Of a stretch of DNA of 22,398 bases, positions 7,252-13,731 are shown piece by piece. The position numbers were made by a program, and so were the translations under genes. Position 1 is the first letter of the stretch. Every line of letters starts with the position of its first letter. Source of the stretch: JBDSEG01 sp039920165 (GTDB taxonomy: Bacteria > Pseudomonadota > Gammaproteobacteria > Burkholderiales > Burkholderiaceae_C); the NCBI GenBank assembly GCA_039920165.1, contig JBDSEG010000200.1:1-22398 (forward strand), read 5' to 3'. The notes beneath the pieces are model-generated. The model searched no databases. It worked only from the letters and a program-made list of their open reading frames with translations, and was not told the DNA's origin.

Positions 7252-8110
7252 CGATCAGCTCTGGATTCCAGGCGTGCACGGTCTGGAACTGCTCGCCCAG
7301 GCCCTGGATGCCGACCTTCATCGTATCGCCGGGTTTCAGGTAGACGGGGCTGGGTTTGATCCCCATGCCCACGCCGGGCGGGGTGCCAGTGGCGATCAGG
7401 TCGCCCGGGAAGAGCGTCATGAAACGGCTCACATAGCTGACGAGCTGGGCGGCCCCGAACACCATGGTTCGCGTGTTGCCGGACTGGAAGCGCCGGCCGT
7501 TTACGTCGAGCCACATGTCCAGATCCTGCGGATTGGGAATCTCGTCGGTCGTGACCAGCCACGGACCGACCGGGCCGAAGGTGTCGCAGCCCTTGCCCTT
7601 GTCCCAGGTGCCGCCGCGCTCGAGCTGGTATTCGCGTTCCGAGACATCGTTGACGACGCAATAGCCCGCGACATGCGACAGCGCGTCGGCCTCGCTGACG
7701 TAGCGCGCCTTGGTGCCGATGACGATGCCGAGTTCGACCTCCCAGTCGCCCTTGAGCGAATCCTTTGGCAGCACCACCGCGTCGTTCGGACCGACCCGCG
7801 CGCTGATCGGCTTCATGAAGATGATCGGTTCCTTCGGGATCGGCATCCCGGCCTCGGCCGCGTGGTCGGCATAGTTCAAGCCAATACAGACAAATTTCTC
7901 GCAGCCACTCCACGGCGGGGCTATCCGCACGGCCGTGCCTACCATCGGCAGGCTCATCGGGTCGAGGCTGCGCAAGCGTTTGAGGCTGTGCTGCGACAGC
8001 GCGGCCGAGGTGATGTCCGGCAGTTCGCCGGACAGGTCGCGCAAGCGGCCTTGCGCATCGACCAGAGCAGGTTGCTCGGCCCCCTTGGCGCCATGACGTA
8101 CGAGTTTCAT
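7244..8110 (-). CDS. Fumarylacetoacetate hydrolase family protein, probable 2,4-diketo-3-deoxy-sugar-acid hydrolase
   Basis: This 288-aa FAH-superfamily enzyme has an N-terminal domain (about 1-65), then the core beginning FVCIGLNYADHAAEAGMP and IFMKP. Metal ligands are visible as E124 and E126 (WEVELG) and D155 (NDVSERE). GDLIATGTPPGVGMG near the C-terminus is typical of the FAH fold. Members next to a BDH2-like SDR cleave 2,4-diketo-3-deoxy-L-fuconate, -rhamnonate or the matching pentonate to pyruvate plus L-lactate or glycolate. That specific reaction is assigned from the neighbours and from strong similarity to the fucose-pathway hydrolases as I remember them. The ATG at 8110 has AAGGA about 10 nt upstream. 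The dehydrogenase gene ends 24 nt before it. Confidence 0.87.
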   Translation of the reverse strand: MKLVRHGAKGAEQPALVDAQGRLRDLSGELPDITSAALSQHSLKRLRSLDPMSLPMVGTAVRIAPPWSGCEKFVCIGLNYADHAAEAGMPIPKEPIIFMKPISARVGPNDAVVLPKDSLKGDWEVELGIVIGTKARYVSEADALSHVAGYCVVNDVSEREYQLERGGTWDKGKGCDTFGPVGPWLVTTDEIPNPQDLDMWLDVNGRRFQSGNTRTMVFGAAQLVSYVSRFMTLFPGDLIATGTPPGVGMGIKPSPVYLKPGDTMKVGIQGLGEQFQTVHAWNPELIDG

Positions 8111-8134
8111 CGTGGTGGTTTCCTTGTGTTGGTG

Positions 8135-8890
8135 TCAGTTCGACCAGCCGCCATCGATCACTTGCGCGGTGCCGGTGGTGAAGGCCGATTCGTCAGAGGC
8201 AAGATACAGCGCGAGCGCGGCGATCTCGTCGGTGCTCCCGAGCCGGCCCACCGGCTGGCGCGCGACGAAAGCCGCCTCGACCTGCGCAAGACCCTGCCCG
8301 CTTGCCGCGGCCTGCGCGGCGATGCGTTCGCGCAGCGAGGGCGACTCGATGGTGCCGGGGCAGATGGCATTGCAGCGGATGCCGCGCGCGACGAAATCGG
8401 CCGCGATGCTCTTGGTCAGGCCGATCACCGCTGCCTTGGTGGTGCCGTAAACGAAGCGGTTTGGTGCGCCCTTGATGCTGCTCGCAACCGATGCCACGTT
8501 GATGATCGATCCCGCACCGCGTTCGAGCATGCCCGGCAGCACGGCGCGAATCAACAGGTACATCGATCGCACGTTCAGGTTGAATGAGAAATCCCACGCG
8601 GCAGCGTCGCAGTCGAGCACCGTGCCCGCGTGCACATAGCCGGCGCCGTTGAAAAGAATGTCGAATCCCGGGTGCGCGTGGACCAGCGCGCTTACCGCGG
8701 CGGCATCGGTCACGTCCAGGCGCGCGGTCTCGATGCCGGCAATGCCGGCGATCTCGGTCAGCGCGGCCGGGTTGATATCCACCGCGAGGACTTGCGCGCC
8801 TTCGGCGGCGAACCGTTCAGCCGTCGCGCGACCGATCCCCTGCCCTGCCGCGGTGACGAGGGCGGTCTTTCCTGCGAGTCGTTGAGCCAT
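8135..8890 (-). CDS. Short-chain dehydrogenase, probable 2-keto-3-deoxy-L-fuconate (or related) 4-dehydrogenase
   Basis: This 251-aa classical SDR has the NAD-binding TAAGQGIG (13-20), D38 for NAD over NADP (VDIN), FNGAG at 80-84, S134, and the Y148/K152 pair (YGTTK). It is strikingly like the BDH2/2-keto-3-deoxy-L-fuconate dehydrogenase branch: HAGTVLDCDAAAWDFSFNLNVRSMYLLI, SSIKGAPNRFVYGTTKAAVIGLTKSIAADF and RCNAICPGTIESPSLRERI. The reaction would be oxidation of the C4 hydroxyl of a 2-keto-3-deoxy acid with NAD+. The ATG at 8890 is set by a GGAGG SD 8 nt upstream; the 42 upstream codons of the frame are not SDR-like. It heads the operon, and its SD lies inside an inverted repeat. Confidence 0.9.
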   Translation of the reverse strand: MAQRLAGKTALVTAAGQGIGRATAERFAAEGAQVLAVDINPAALTEIAGIAGIETARLDVTDAAAVSALVHAHPGFDILFNGAGYVHAGTVLDCDAAAWDFSFNLNVRSMYLLIRAVLPGMLERGAGSIINVASVASSIKGAPNRFVYGTTKAAVIGLTKSIAADFVARGIRCNAICPGTIESPSLRERIAAQAAASGQGLAQVEAAFVARQPVGRLGSTDEIAALALYLASDESAFTTGTAQVIDGGWSN

Positions 8891-8896
8891 CCGGAT

Positions 8897-8922
8897 ATCC
8901 TCCAGACCGAAGTATGGAGGAT
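8897..8922 (-). promoter_or_regulatory. Inverted repeat that can sequester the SD of the SDR gene, with UUCG tetraloop
   Basis: The arms ATCCTCCA (8897-8904) and TGGAGGAT (8915-8922) pair perfectly over 8 bp. In the minus-strand mRNA the 10-nt spacer reads UACUUCGGUC, which can add two pairs closed by a C(UUCG)G tetraloop. The 3' arm contains the GGAGG SD, 8 nt before the ATG at 8890, so folding would hide the ribosome site. The same dyad could instead be an operator for a dimeric repressor. Which of the two applies depends on the unmapped transcription start. Confidence 0.55.
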
Positions 8923-8950
8923 GGCCGATGCCGGCCGCACCGACCGCTGC

Positions 8951-8975
8951 AGTGGCAACTTCAGTGGCAACTTCA
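8951..8975. repeat. 12-bp tandem duplication carrying the msrA stop codon
   Basis: The unit AGTGGCAACTTC occurs twice in direct tandem, followed by A. On the minus strand it places a second in-frame TGA 12 nt after the msrA stop (8973-8975). It looks like a recent slippage duplication without effect on the MsrA protein. Confidence 0.6.
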
Positions 8976-9608
8976 GCGCGCCGCCTTGTCGCCCCACAGT
9001 TCGGCCAGGCGCGCATCGCGCCCGCAGCTCGTGCGGTAGTACTTGTAGCGCAGCGGGTTCTTCTTGTAGTAATCCTGGTGGTAGGCCTCGGCCGGATAGA
9101 ACGGGCCGGCCATCACGATCTGGGTGACGATCGGCTCTTTGAACGGCTTGGCCTTTTCGAGCGCCGCACGCGAGGCTTCGGCCACCTTCATCTGCGCGCC
9201 GTCTTGGGCGAAGATCGCGGTCCGGTACGGGCTGCCGGCGTCGCAGAACTGGCGGTCCTTGGTGGTCGGGTCGATGGTGCGCCAGAAATGCTCGACCAGT
9301 TGTTCGTAGCTCACCTTGCCCGGGTCGTAGACGATCTCCACTGCCTCGGCGTGGCCCGTGTGTTTGGCCGAAACCTGTTCGTAGGTCGGGTTGGCCACGT
9401 TGCCGCCGATATAGCCCGAGGTCGTCGAGATGACGCCCGTGACCTTGTCGAAATCGGCCTCGACACACCAGAAGCAGCCGCCCGCGAAGGTAGCCTTGGC
9501 GGTGCCTGCGGGGGCCGGCGCGGGGGCGGTCTGCGCCGAGGCGAAGATGGCCCATCCCGCGACCAGCGCGACGACCGACCCTATGAGTCCCCTGAGCGAG
9601 GCTCTCAT
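8973..9608 (-). CDS. msrA: Peptide methionine (S)-S-oxide reductase MsrA, exported form
   Basis: This 211-aa MsrA has the catalytic GGCFWC motif (C45, with C48 next to it) and the typical TGVISTTSGYIGG, HTGHAEAVEIVYDP and YHQDYY segments. C195 in RTSCG is a plausible resolving cysteine. Residues 1-25 form a Sec signal peptide (MRASLRG, hydrophobic LIGSVVALVAGWAIF, then ASA-Q), so the enzyme should work in the periplasm, reducing the S epimer of methionine sulfoxide. The ATG at 9608 overlaps the msrB stop in ATGA, which shows translational coupling and decides the start over the frame's upstream extension to 9650. A thioredoxin-like periplasmic electron donor would be needed and is not in the window. 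Confidence 0.95.
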   Translation of the reverse strand: MRASLRGLIGSVVALVAGWAIFASAQTAPAPAPAGTAKATFAGGCFWCVEADFDKVTGVISTTSGYIGGNVANPTYEQVSAKHTGHAEAVEIVYDPGKVSYEQLVEHFWRTIDPTTKDRQFCDAGSPYRTAIFAQDGAQMKVAEASRAALEKAKPFKEPIVTQIVMAGPFYPAEAYHQDYYKKNPLRYKYYRTSCGRDARLAELWGDKAAR

Positions 9609-10102
9609 GCTGCCGCCGGCACGAACTTGAGCGCCACCCCGTTGTTGCAATAGCGCTTGCCAGTCGGTCGCGGACCGTCGTCAAAGATGTGACCCTGGTG
9701 TCCGCCGCAGCGTGCGCAGTGGTACTCGGTGCGCGGCACGATCAACTTGAAATCGCGCGAGGTGCCGAGCGCGTTCGGCAGCGAGGTCGTGAAGCTCGGC
9801 CAGCCGGTGCCGCTGTCGAATTTCATCGCCGAGGTGAAGAGCGCGAGCTCGCAGCCGGCGCAGTGGAAGACGCCCTGGCGCTTCTCATGGTCGAGCGGGC
9901 TGCTGCCAGCCGGTTCGGTGCCCTCGTGGCGCAGCACCCGATACTGTGCGGGTGTCAGCTTCGCCTTCCACTGCTCGTCGGTGAGCGTCAGCGGAGTGAT
10001 CTTCGGAGCCGCCGCCGGAGACTGCGCCGCCGCATGTCGGCCGAGCGCGGTCGCGCCGATGCCGAGGCTGGAAAGCCAGGTGAAAAGTTGTCGACGAGTC
10101 AT
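9605..10102 (-). CDS. msrB: Peptide methionine (R)-S-oxide reductase MsrB, probable Tat substrate
   Basis: This 165-aa MsrB has zinc cysteines C81/C84 (HCAGC) and C129/C132 (HCARC), GTGWPSF, GHIFDDGP and the catalytic C152 in RYCNNGVALKF (the family usually has RYCINSAALRF). The N-terminus MTRRQLFTWLSSLGIGATALG is a twin-arginine signal (TRRQLF) followed by a weak hydrophobic stretch and AAAQ cleavage region. It is therefore predicted to be folded, with Zn loaded, before export. It reduces the R epimer of methionine sulfoxide. GGAG lies 8-11 nt upstream of the ATG at 10102. The common resolving cysteine near GTEP is absent. It is first in a two-gene operon with msrA. Confidence 0.94.
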   Translation of the reverse strand: MTRRQLFTWLSSLGIGATALGRHAAAQSPAAAPKITPLTLTDEQWKAKLTPAQYRVLRHEGTEPAGSSPLDHEKRQGVFHCAGCELALFTSAMKFDSGTGWPSFTTSLPNALGTSRDFKLIVPRTEYHCARCGGHQGHIFDDGPRPTGKRYCNNGVALKFVPAAA

Positions 10103-10137
10103 GAAGTGAGCTCCAGCGAATGTTGAATATGCGAGTC

Positions 10138-10163
10138 TGAGCCTACGTCGGCATGTAGGTTCA
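10138..10163. promoter_or_regulatory. Imperfect inverted repeat between msrB and the lipoprotein gene, candidate operator
   Basis: TGAGCCTAC and GTAGGTTCA form 9-bp arms with one mismatch around an 8-nt spacer. It lies 36 nt upstream of the msrB ATG in the divergent 177-nt gap, where a regulator of msrBA or of both genes would bind. A second, shorter dyad (CTTCAT/ATGAAG, also 8-nt spacer) lies at 10193-10212. No convincing sigma70 promoter was seen. Confidence 0.35.
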
Positions 10164-10279
10164 AAACTTACGGCGATCCCGTCAGCTCGGGGCTTCATCT
10201 TTCGCAATGAAGACGCGGCCACGATCAGCGTCTAAAGTCGCGCAGACGCTATGGTGGCGCCGGATGGCGGAGACTCAAG

Positions 10280-10726
10280 ATGAAAACGCTCAGTCCCTGG
10301 ATCGTTGCAGTTCTGCTGATCCCTCTTGTTGGGTGCAGCATATTGCGCAGCGGGCCGATTCATACCGCCGAGTTGGATATCAACGAGCCCCAACCGAAAA
10401 AATGCGTGGTGAACGTGCATGTGGACGGGGGTATCGGATTTGTGGACCAAGAGCCGGCCTACACCAAGCGGTGCGGGGGTCGCGAGCTCTTGTTTCAGGT
10501 CATTGGTCCGTACAAGTTCAGCGGCTCGGGAATTGCGTTCAAGCCCAATTCCGCGGGACACAGCCCGATGTGTGCACCCGAACCGCGAAGCAGCAAAAAG
10601 AAGATCAAGTGCACGTTCGCTCCGACCCCCCCCTCAACGCCGGACAAGATTTTGTATGAGGTAGCAGTCGAGCCGAACGTTGGCGTGGGCGTCATCAAAA
10701 TCGACCCCATGATGATCAACGACTGA
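10280..10726 (+). CDS. Predicted lipoprotein of unknown function, 148 aa
   Basis: The ATG at 10280 is preceded by GGAG at good spacing. Residues 1-19 form a lipoprotein signal (hydrophobic IVAVLLIPLVGC, lipobox LVGC with lipidated C19). The mature part is about 130 residues and contains four more cysteines (C42, C65, C98, C111) that could form two disulfides, with beta-type alternation such as KKCVVNVHVDGG and ILYEVAVEPNVGVGVIKID. No family is recognised. Its base composition is visibly less GC-rich than the neighbouring genes, with several A/T-ending codons, which hints at later acquisition. It is divergent from msrBA, and its last 11 nt overlap the convergent cyclase gene. Confidence 0.75.
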   Translation: MKTLSPWIVAVLLIPLVGCSILRSGPIHTAELDINEPQPKKCVVNVHVDGGIGFVDQEPAYTKRCGGRELLFQVIGPYKFSGSGIAFKPNSAGHSPMCAPEPRSSKKKIKCTFAPTPPSTPDKILYEVAVEPNVGVGVIKIDPMMIND

Positions 10727-13343
10727 CAAGCCAATTGCGCGCTGCCTCCATCGCGACCGCGTAGGAAGCGGCGCGACCCATCGCTTCCTTCGCATCGAAT
10801 TCGGCGGGCACAAGCGCCTCGCGGGTTCGCTTCGCCAGCGGTTCGAGGACGACGGCGTCGATCGGGTCCGGGTGCTGACCGCTCGACCGCATCTGTGCCT
10901 GCGCAGCACCGAGCAACCACGCGGATCGTGGCCAGTCCTCATGCAGTGCCGCGACACCCGCACCTACCGCCAGCACATTCGCGCCGGCCAGAAGCGACCC
11001 AATCGCATCGGAAATCTCCTGCGCTTCGATCAACAGGGATACCGCGGCCTCGGGGTTCCCCCGCGCAACCCCGACCAACGCCAGATTGAGCAAGGCCACG
11101 GCGGTCGTTTCGTGGTCGCCCAACTCCCGCGTGATCTGGAGCGCCTCCCGGTACAGCACCTCCGCACGATCGAAGGTGCCTTCCAGGCGGTGCACCTGTG
11201 CCAGGGCATTCAGCGCGGCGGCGAGTTCGCGGCGGTCGCCACGCGCCTGCGCAAGGTCCAGTGCTCGTTGCAGACAACGGTACGCAGCCGGCCGGTCGTC
11301 GCAGGCGATGCAGGTCAGGCCGAGCGTCTGCAGGATCGACGCGGCGCGGCCAGTGTCGTCCAGCTCCTGCGCGATCGCCAAGCCCTCTTCGAGATGGCTG
11401 CGGGCTTCGGCGAAACGTCCGGTCAGGAAACCCGCCTGCCCCGCGGTCTGCAGGGCGCGGCAGCGGTGGATATTGCGCGGCTCGGCGCCCGGCCGCGCCA
11501 GTGCGTCCAGCACGCCACGCCGCAGCGGACCGAGCAACCCGCGGTTGAAGAGGTACAGTTTGAGCGAGAACATCAGCCGCAGACCGCACTCGGCGCCGCC
11601 TTCGGCTTGGTCGCACCACTGGTGCCCGGCCAGAAAGTTCTCGCCTTCGGCGTCGAGCGTTGCAAGCCATGTCGCCTGCTGTGGTCCGGACAGATTGGCG
11701 CGCGCCTTTTCAGCCAGCGCCAGCGTCCAGGCCAGATGCCGATCCCGCATGACGCGCGTCTCGCCGGCCTTCTCGAGCCGGTCCTGCGCATACTGCCGCA
11801 CCGTCTGCAGCAGTCGATAGCGCGCACCACCGGACTCGGCTTCGACCATCGAACGGTCGACCAGGCAGCCGATCAGGTCTGCCACCTCCTGGCGGTCGAG
11901 CTGCCCGTCGACGCACACCACCTCGGCGGCTTCCAGGGTCCAGCCACCAGCGAAGACCGCGAGCCGGCGCAGCAACATCCGCTCGCGCTCGGACAGCAGG
12001 TCGTGGCTCCAGTCGATCAGCGCTCGCAGCGTCTGCTGGCGCGGCAACGCTGCCCGATCGCCCTGGGTGAGCAGGTGGAACCGGTCGTTCAGGCGTGCCG
12101 CGATATTCTCGACCGACAGCGCACGCATCCGCGCCGCGGCCAGTTCGATCGCGAGTGGGATGCCATCCAGGCGCCGGCAGACCGCGATCACGGCGGGCCA
12201 GTTATGCGCGGTCGCTGCGAAGTCAGGGCGTGCCGCGGATGCACGGTCGATGAAGAGTTGCACCGCCTCGGGCAGCGGCGCGCCGTCGATCGGCAGGGCC
12301 AGCGTCTCGGTCGGCAACGCCAGCGCCGGAACCGGATAGCTCGCTTCGCCGCCCAGCCGCAGTGCCTCGCGACTGCTCGCCAGCACGACGAGATGTGGCG
12401 CCGCCTCGAGCAAGGTCCGCGTCAGTTCGGCGCAGGCCTGCAGCAGATGCTCACAGTTGTCCATCACGAGGAGCAGCCGGCGCACGCGCAACTCGCTGGC
12501 GAGCGTCTGCGTCACCGATGCGCCGGCGACCGGCTTGATGCCCAGGGTCGATGCGACAACCTGAGCCACCAGCCGCGCATCGGCGAGTGCCGCCAGTTCG
12601 ACCAGCCACACGCCATCGGCAAAGCGCGTGGCGGCCTGCCGTGCGGCCTGCAGCGCGAGCCGGGTCTTGCCGATCCCGCCGGGGCCGACCAGCGTGACGA
12701 GCCGATGCGCGTACAGGAGGCGGTCGACCGCTGCCAGATCGTCAGCGCGGCCGACGAAGGACGACAGCGGCTGCGGCAAATGGCTCGAAGATGAGGCGGC
12801 GGGCCGCGCGGGCGCCCGCGTGTCGGATTTTTCGCGCACGTGGTACGCCGCCACCGCCTGCGCGATATTCTTGAAGCGCAACTCGCCCGCCGCATCAAAG
12901 CGCAGCGCCAGCTTGCCGTTCACCTGCTCGTGGACCGCGGCCGAAATGCACACGCCACCGGGCTCGCCGGCAGTTTGCAAGCGGGCGGCGATATTCACGC
13001 CATCGCCGTACAGCGCGCCGTCGCTCTCGATCACGTCGCCCAGGTTCAGGCCGATGCGCAACAGCATGCGGCGCGCTTCGGGTAGTTCGGCGTTGTGCGC
13101 CGCCTGCGCGCGCTGCACCTCGCACGCGCAGTTCAGTGCCTCGACCGCGCTCGCAAATTCGGCCAGCACCGCATCCCCGGTCGCATCGACGACGCGTCCG
13201 GCATGCCGCTCGACGAGCGATTTGACTCGACCGCGCATGCCGAGCACCGATTCGAAGGTGGCGCGCTCGTCGTCACCCATCAGGCGCGAATAGCCCGCGA
13301 CATCGGCGCTGAGAATGGCAGCGAGCTTGCGAGTGGGTGGCAC
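10716..13343 (-). CDS. Class III cyclase domain fused to NB-ARC-like ATPase and TPR-type tail
   Basis: This 875-aa protein starts at GTG (13343). Residues about 6-170 are a class III nucleotide cyclase homology domain (LAAILSADVAGYSRLMG; metal Asp D14 and D57 in ATGDAVLAEF; GDGVNIAARL with N117 and R121). Residues about 193-480 are an AAA/NB-ARC-like ATPase: SFVGR, Walker A GPGGIGKT (220-227), Walker B LLLVMDNCEH, then SSREAL and GIPLAIELAAARMRAL. A winged-helix-like linker follows, and about 600-830 is TPR-like helical repeat. The usual substrate-choosing Lys is Asp (D53), and the usual Asp seven residues before N117 is Ala (A110). Its substrate is thus uncertain, and cyclase activity is unproven. 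Such proteins are soluble signal integrators; neighbours give no clue to the output. Confidence 0.88.
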   Translation of the reverse strand: MPPTRKLAAILSADVAGYSRLMGDDERATFESVLGMRGRVKSLVERHAGRVVDATGDAVLAEFASAVEALNCACEVQRAQAAHNAELPEARRMLLRIGLNLGDVIESDGALYGDGVNIAARLQTAGEPGGVCISAAVHEQVNGKLALRFDAAGELRFKNIAQAVAAYHVREKSDTRAPARPAASSSSHLPQPLSSFVGRADDLAAVDRLLYAHRLVTLVGPGGIGKTRLALQAARQAATRFADGVWLVELAALADARLVAQVVASTLGIKPVAGASVTQTLASELRVRRLLLVMDNCEHLLQACAELTRTLLEAAPHLVVLASSREALRLGGEASYPVPALALPTETLALPIDGAPLPEAVQLFIDRASAARPDFAATAHNWPAVIAVCRRLDGIPLAIELAAARMRALSVENIAARLNDRFHLLTQGDRAALPRQQTLRALIDWSHDLLSERERMLLRRLAVFAGGWTLEAAEVVCVDGQLDRQEVADLIGCLVDRSMVEAESGGARYRLLQTVRQYAQDRLEKAGETRVMRDRHLAWTLALAEKARANLSGPQQATWLATLDAEGENFLAGHQWCDQAEGGAECGLRLMFSLKLYLFNRGLLGPLRRGVLDALARPGAEPRNIHRCRALQTAGQAGFLTGRFAEARSHLEEGLAIAQELDDTGRAASILQTLGLTCIACDDRPAAYRCLQRALDLAQARGDRRELAAALNALAQVHRLEGTFDRAEVLYREALQITRELGDHETTAVALLNLALVGVARGNPEAAVSLLIEAQEISDAIGSLLAGANVLAVGAGVAALHEDWPRSAWLLGAAQAQMRSSGQHPDPIDAVVLEPLAKRTREALVPAEFDAKEAMGRAASYAVAMEAARNWLVSR

Positions 13344-13435
13344 GGCGGAACCCGGTCGTGTTTTCGGCTTGCATTCTGAACGCCGCCGCGCTGCCGCGCC
13401 CGCCGGCGTCGCCTTGCAACACTGATTCCGAACCC

Positions 13436-13720
13436 ATGACGCCGGAGGACCCGCCCCTGCACGGTGGCGCGGTAATGGCGTTCGCCGATACGCTGGGCGC
13501 GATCGGCGCCTTCCTCAATCGGCTGCCGGGCAAGCGCACGACGACGATCGAGTCGAGCACCAAATTCATCGGCGCCGCCAAGGTCGATGGCGAAGTGACC
13601 GGCGTCGCAACGCCGTTTCATATCGGCCGCAGCGCGTCGGTCTGGCAGACCCAGATCACGAACGAGGGCGGCCGCCTGTGCGCCGTCGTCACGCAGACGC
13701 AACTGGTGCTCGACGCTTAG
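13436..13720 (+). CDS. PaaI-like hotdog thioesterase, N-terminally truncated
   Basis: The 94 residues from the ATG at 13436 contain a recognisable hotdog thioesterase core: HGGAVMAFADTLGAIGAFL (the HGG motif and the Asp of FAD), TTTIESSTKFIGAA, HIGRSASVWQTQI and LCAVVTQTQLVL. Normal members have about 40-50 residues before HGG, forming the first helix and strand. Here only eight residues precede it. The frame is open further up to a GTG at 13337, but those 33 residues are not thioesterase-like, and they run into the divergent cyclase start. No SD precedes the ATG. It is either a 5'-truncated remnant or a short variant. Acyl-CoA hydrolysis would be the family role; activity is doubtful. Confidence 0.55.
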   Translation: MTPEDPPLHGGAVMAFADTLGAIGAFLNRLPGKRTTTIESSTKFIGAAKVDGEVTGVATPFHIGRSASVWQTQITNEGGRLCAVVTQTQLVLDA

Positions 13721-13731
13721 CGCTTCCTCGC

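Noticed and set aside
7163..8587. A 474-codon open frame on the plus strand.
   Set aside because: It is antisense to the FAH and SDR genes. The composition is typical of a shadow frame.
10872..12794. A 640-codon open frame on the plus strand.
   Set aside because: It is antisense to the cyclase/NB-ARC gene and has no domain or SD.
13345..13422. A stretch in another plus frame reading AEPGRV, like the start of PaaI thioesterases, suggesting a frameshifted N-terminus.
   Set aside because: The resemblance is six residues only. The rest of the stretch is not thioesterase-like, and a stop follows.
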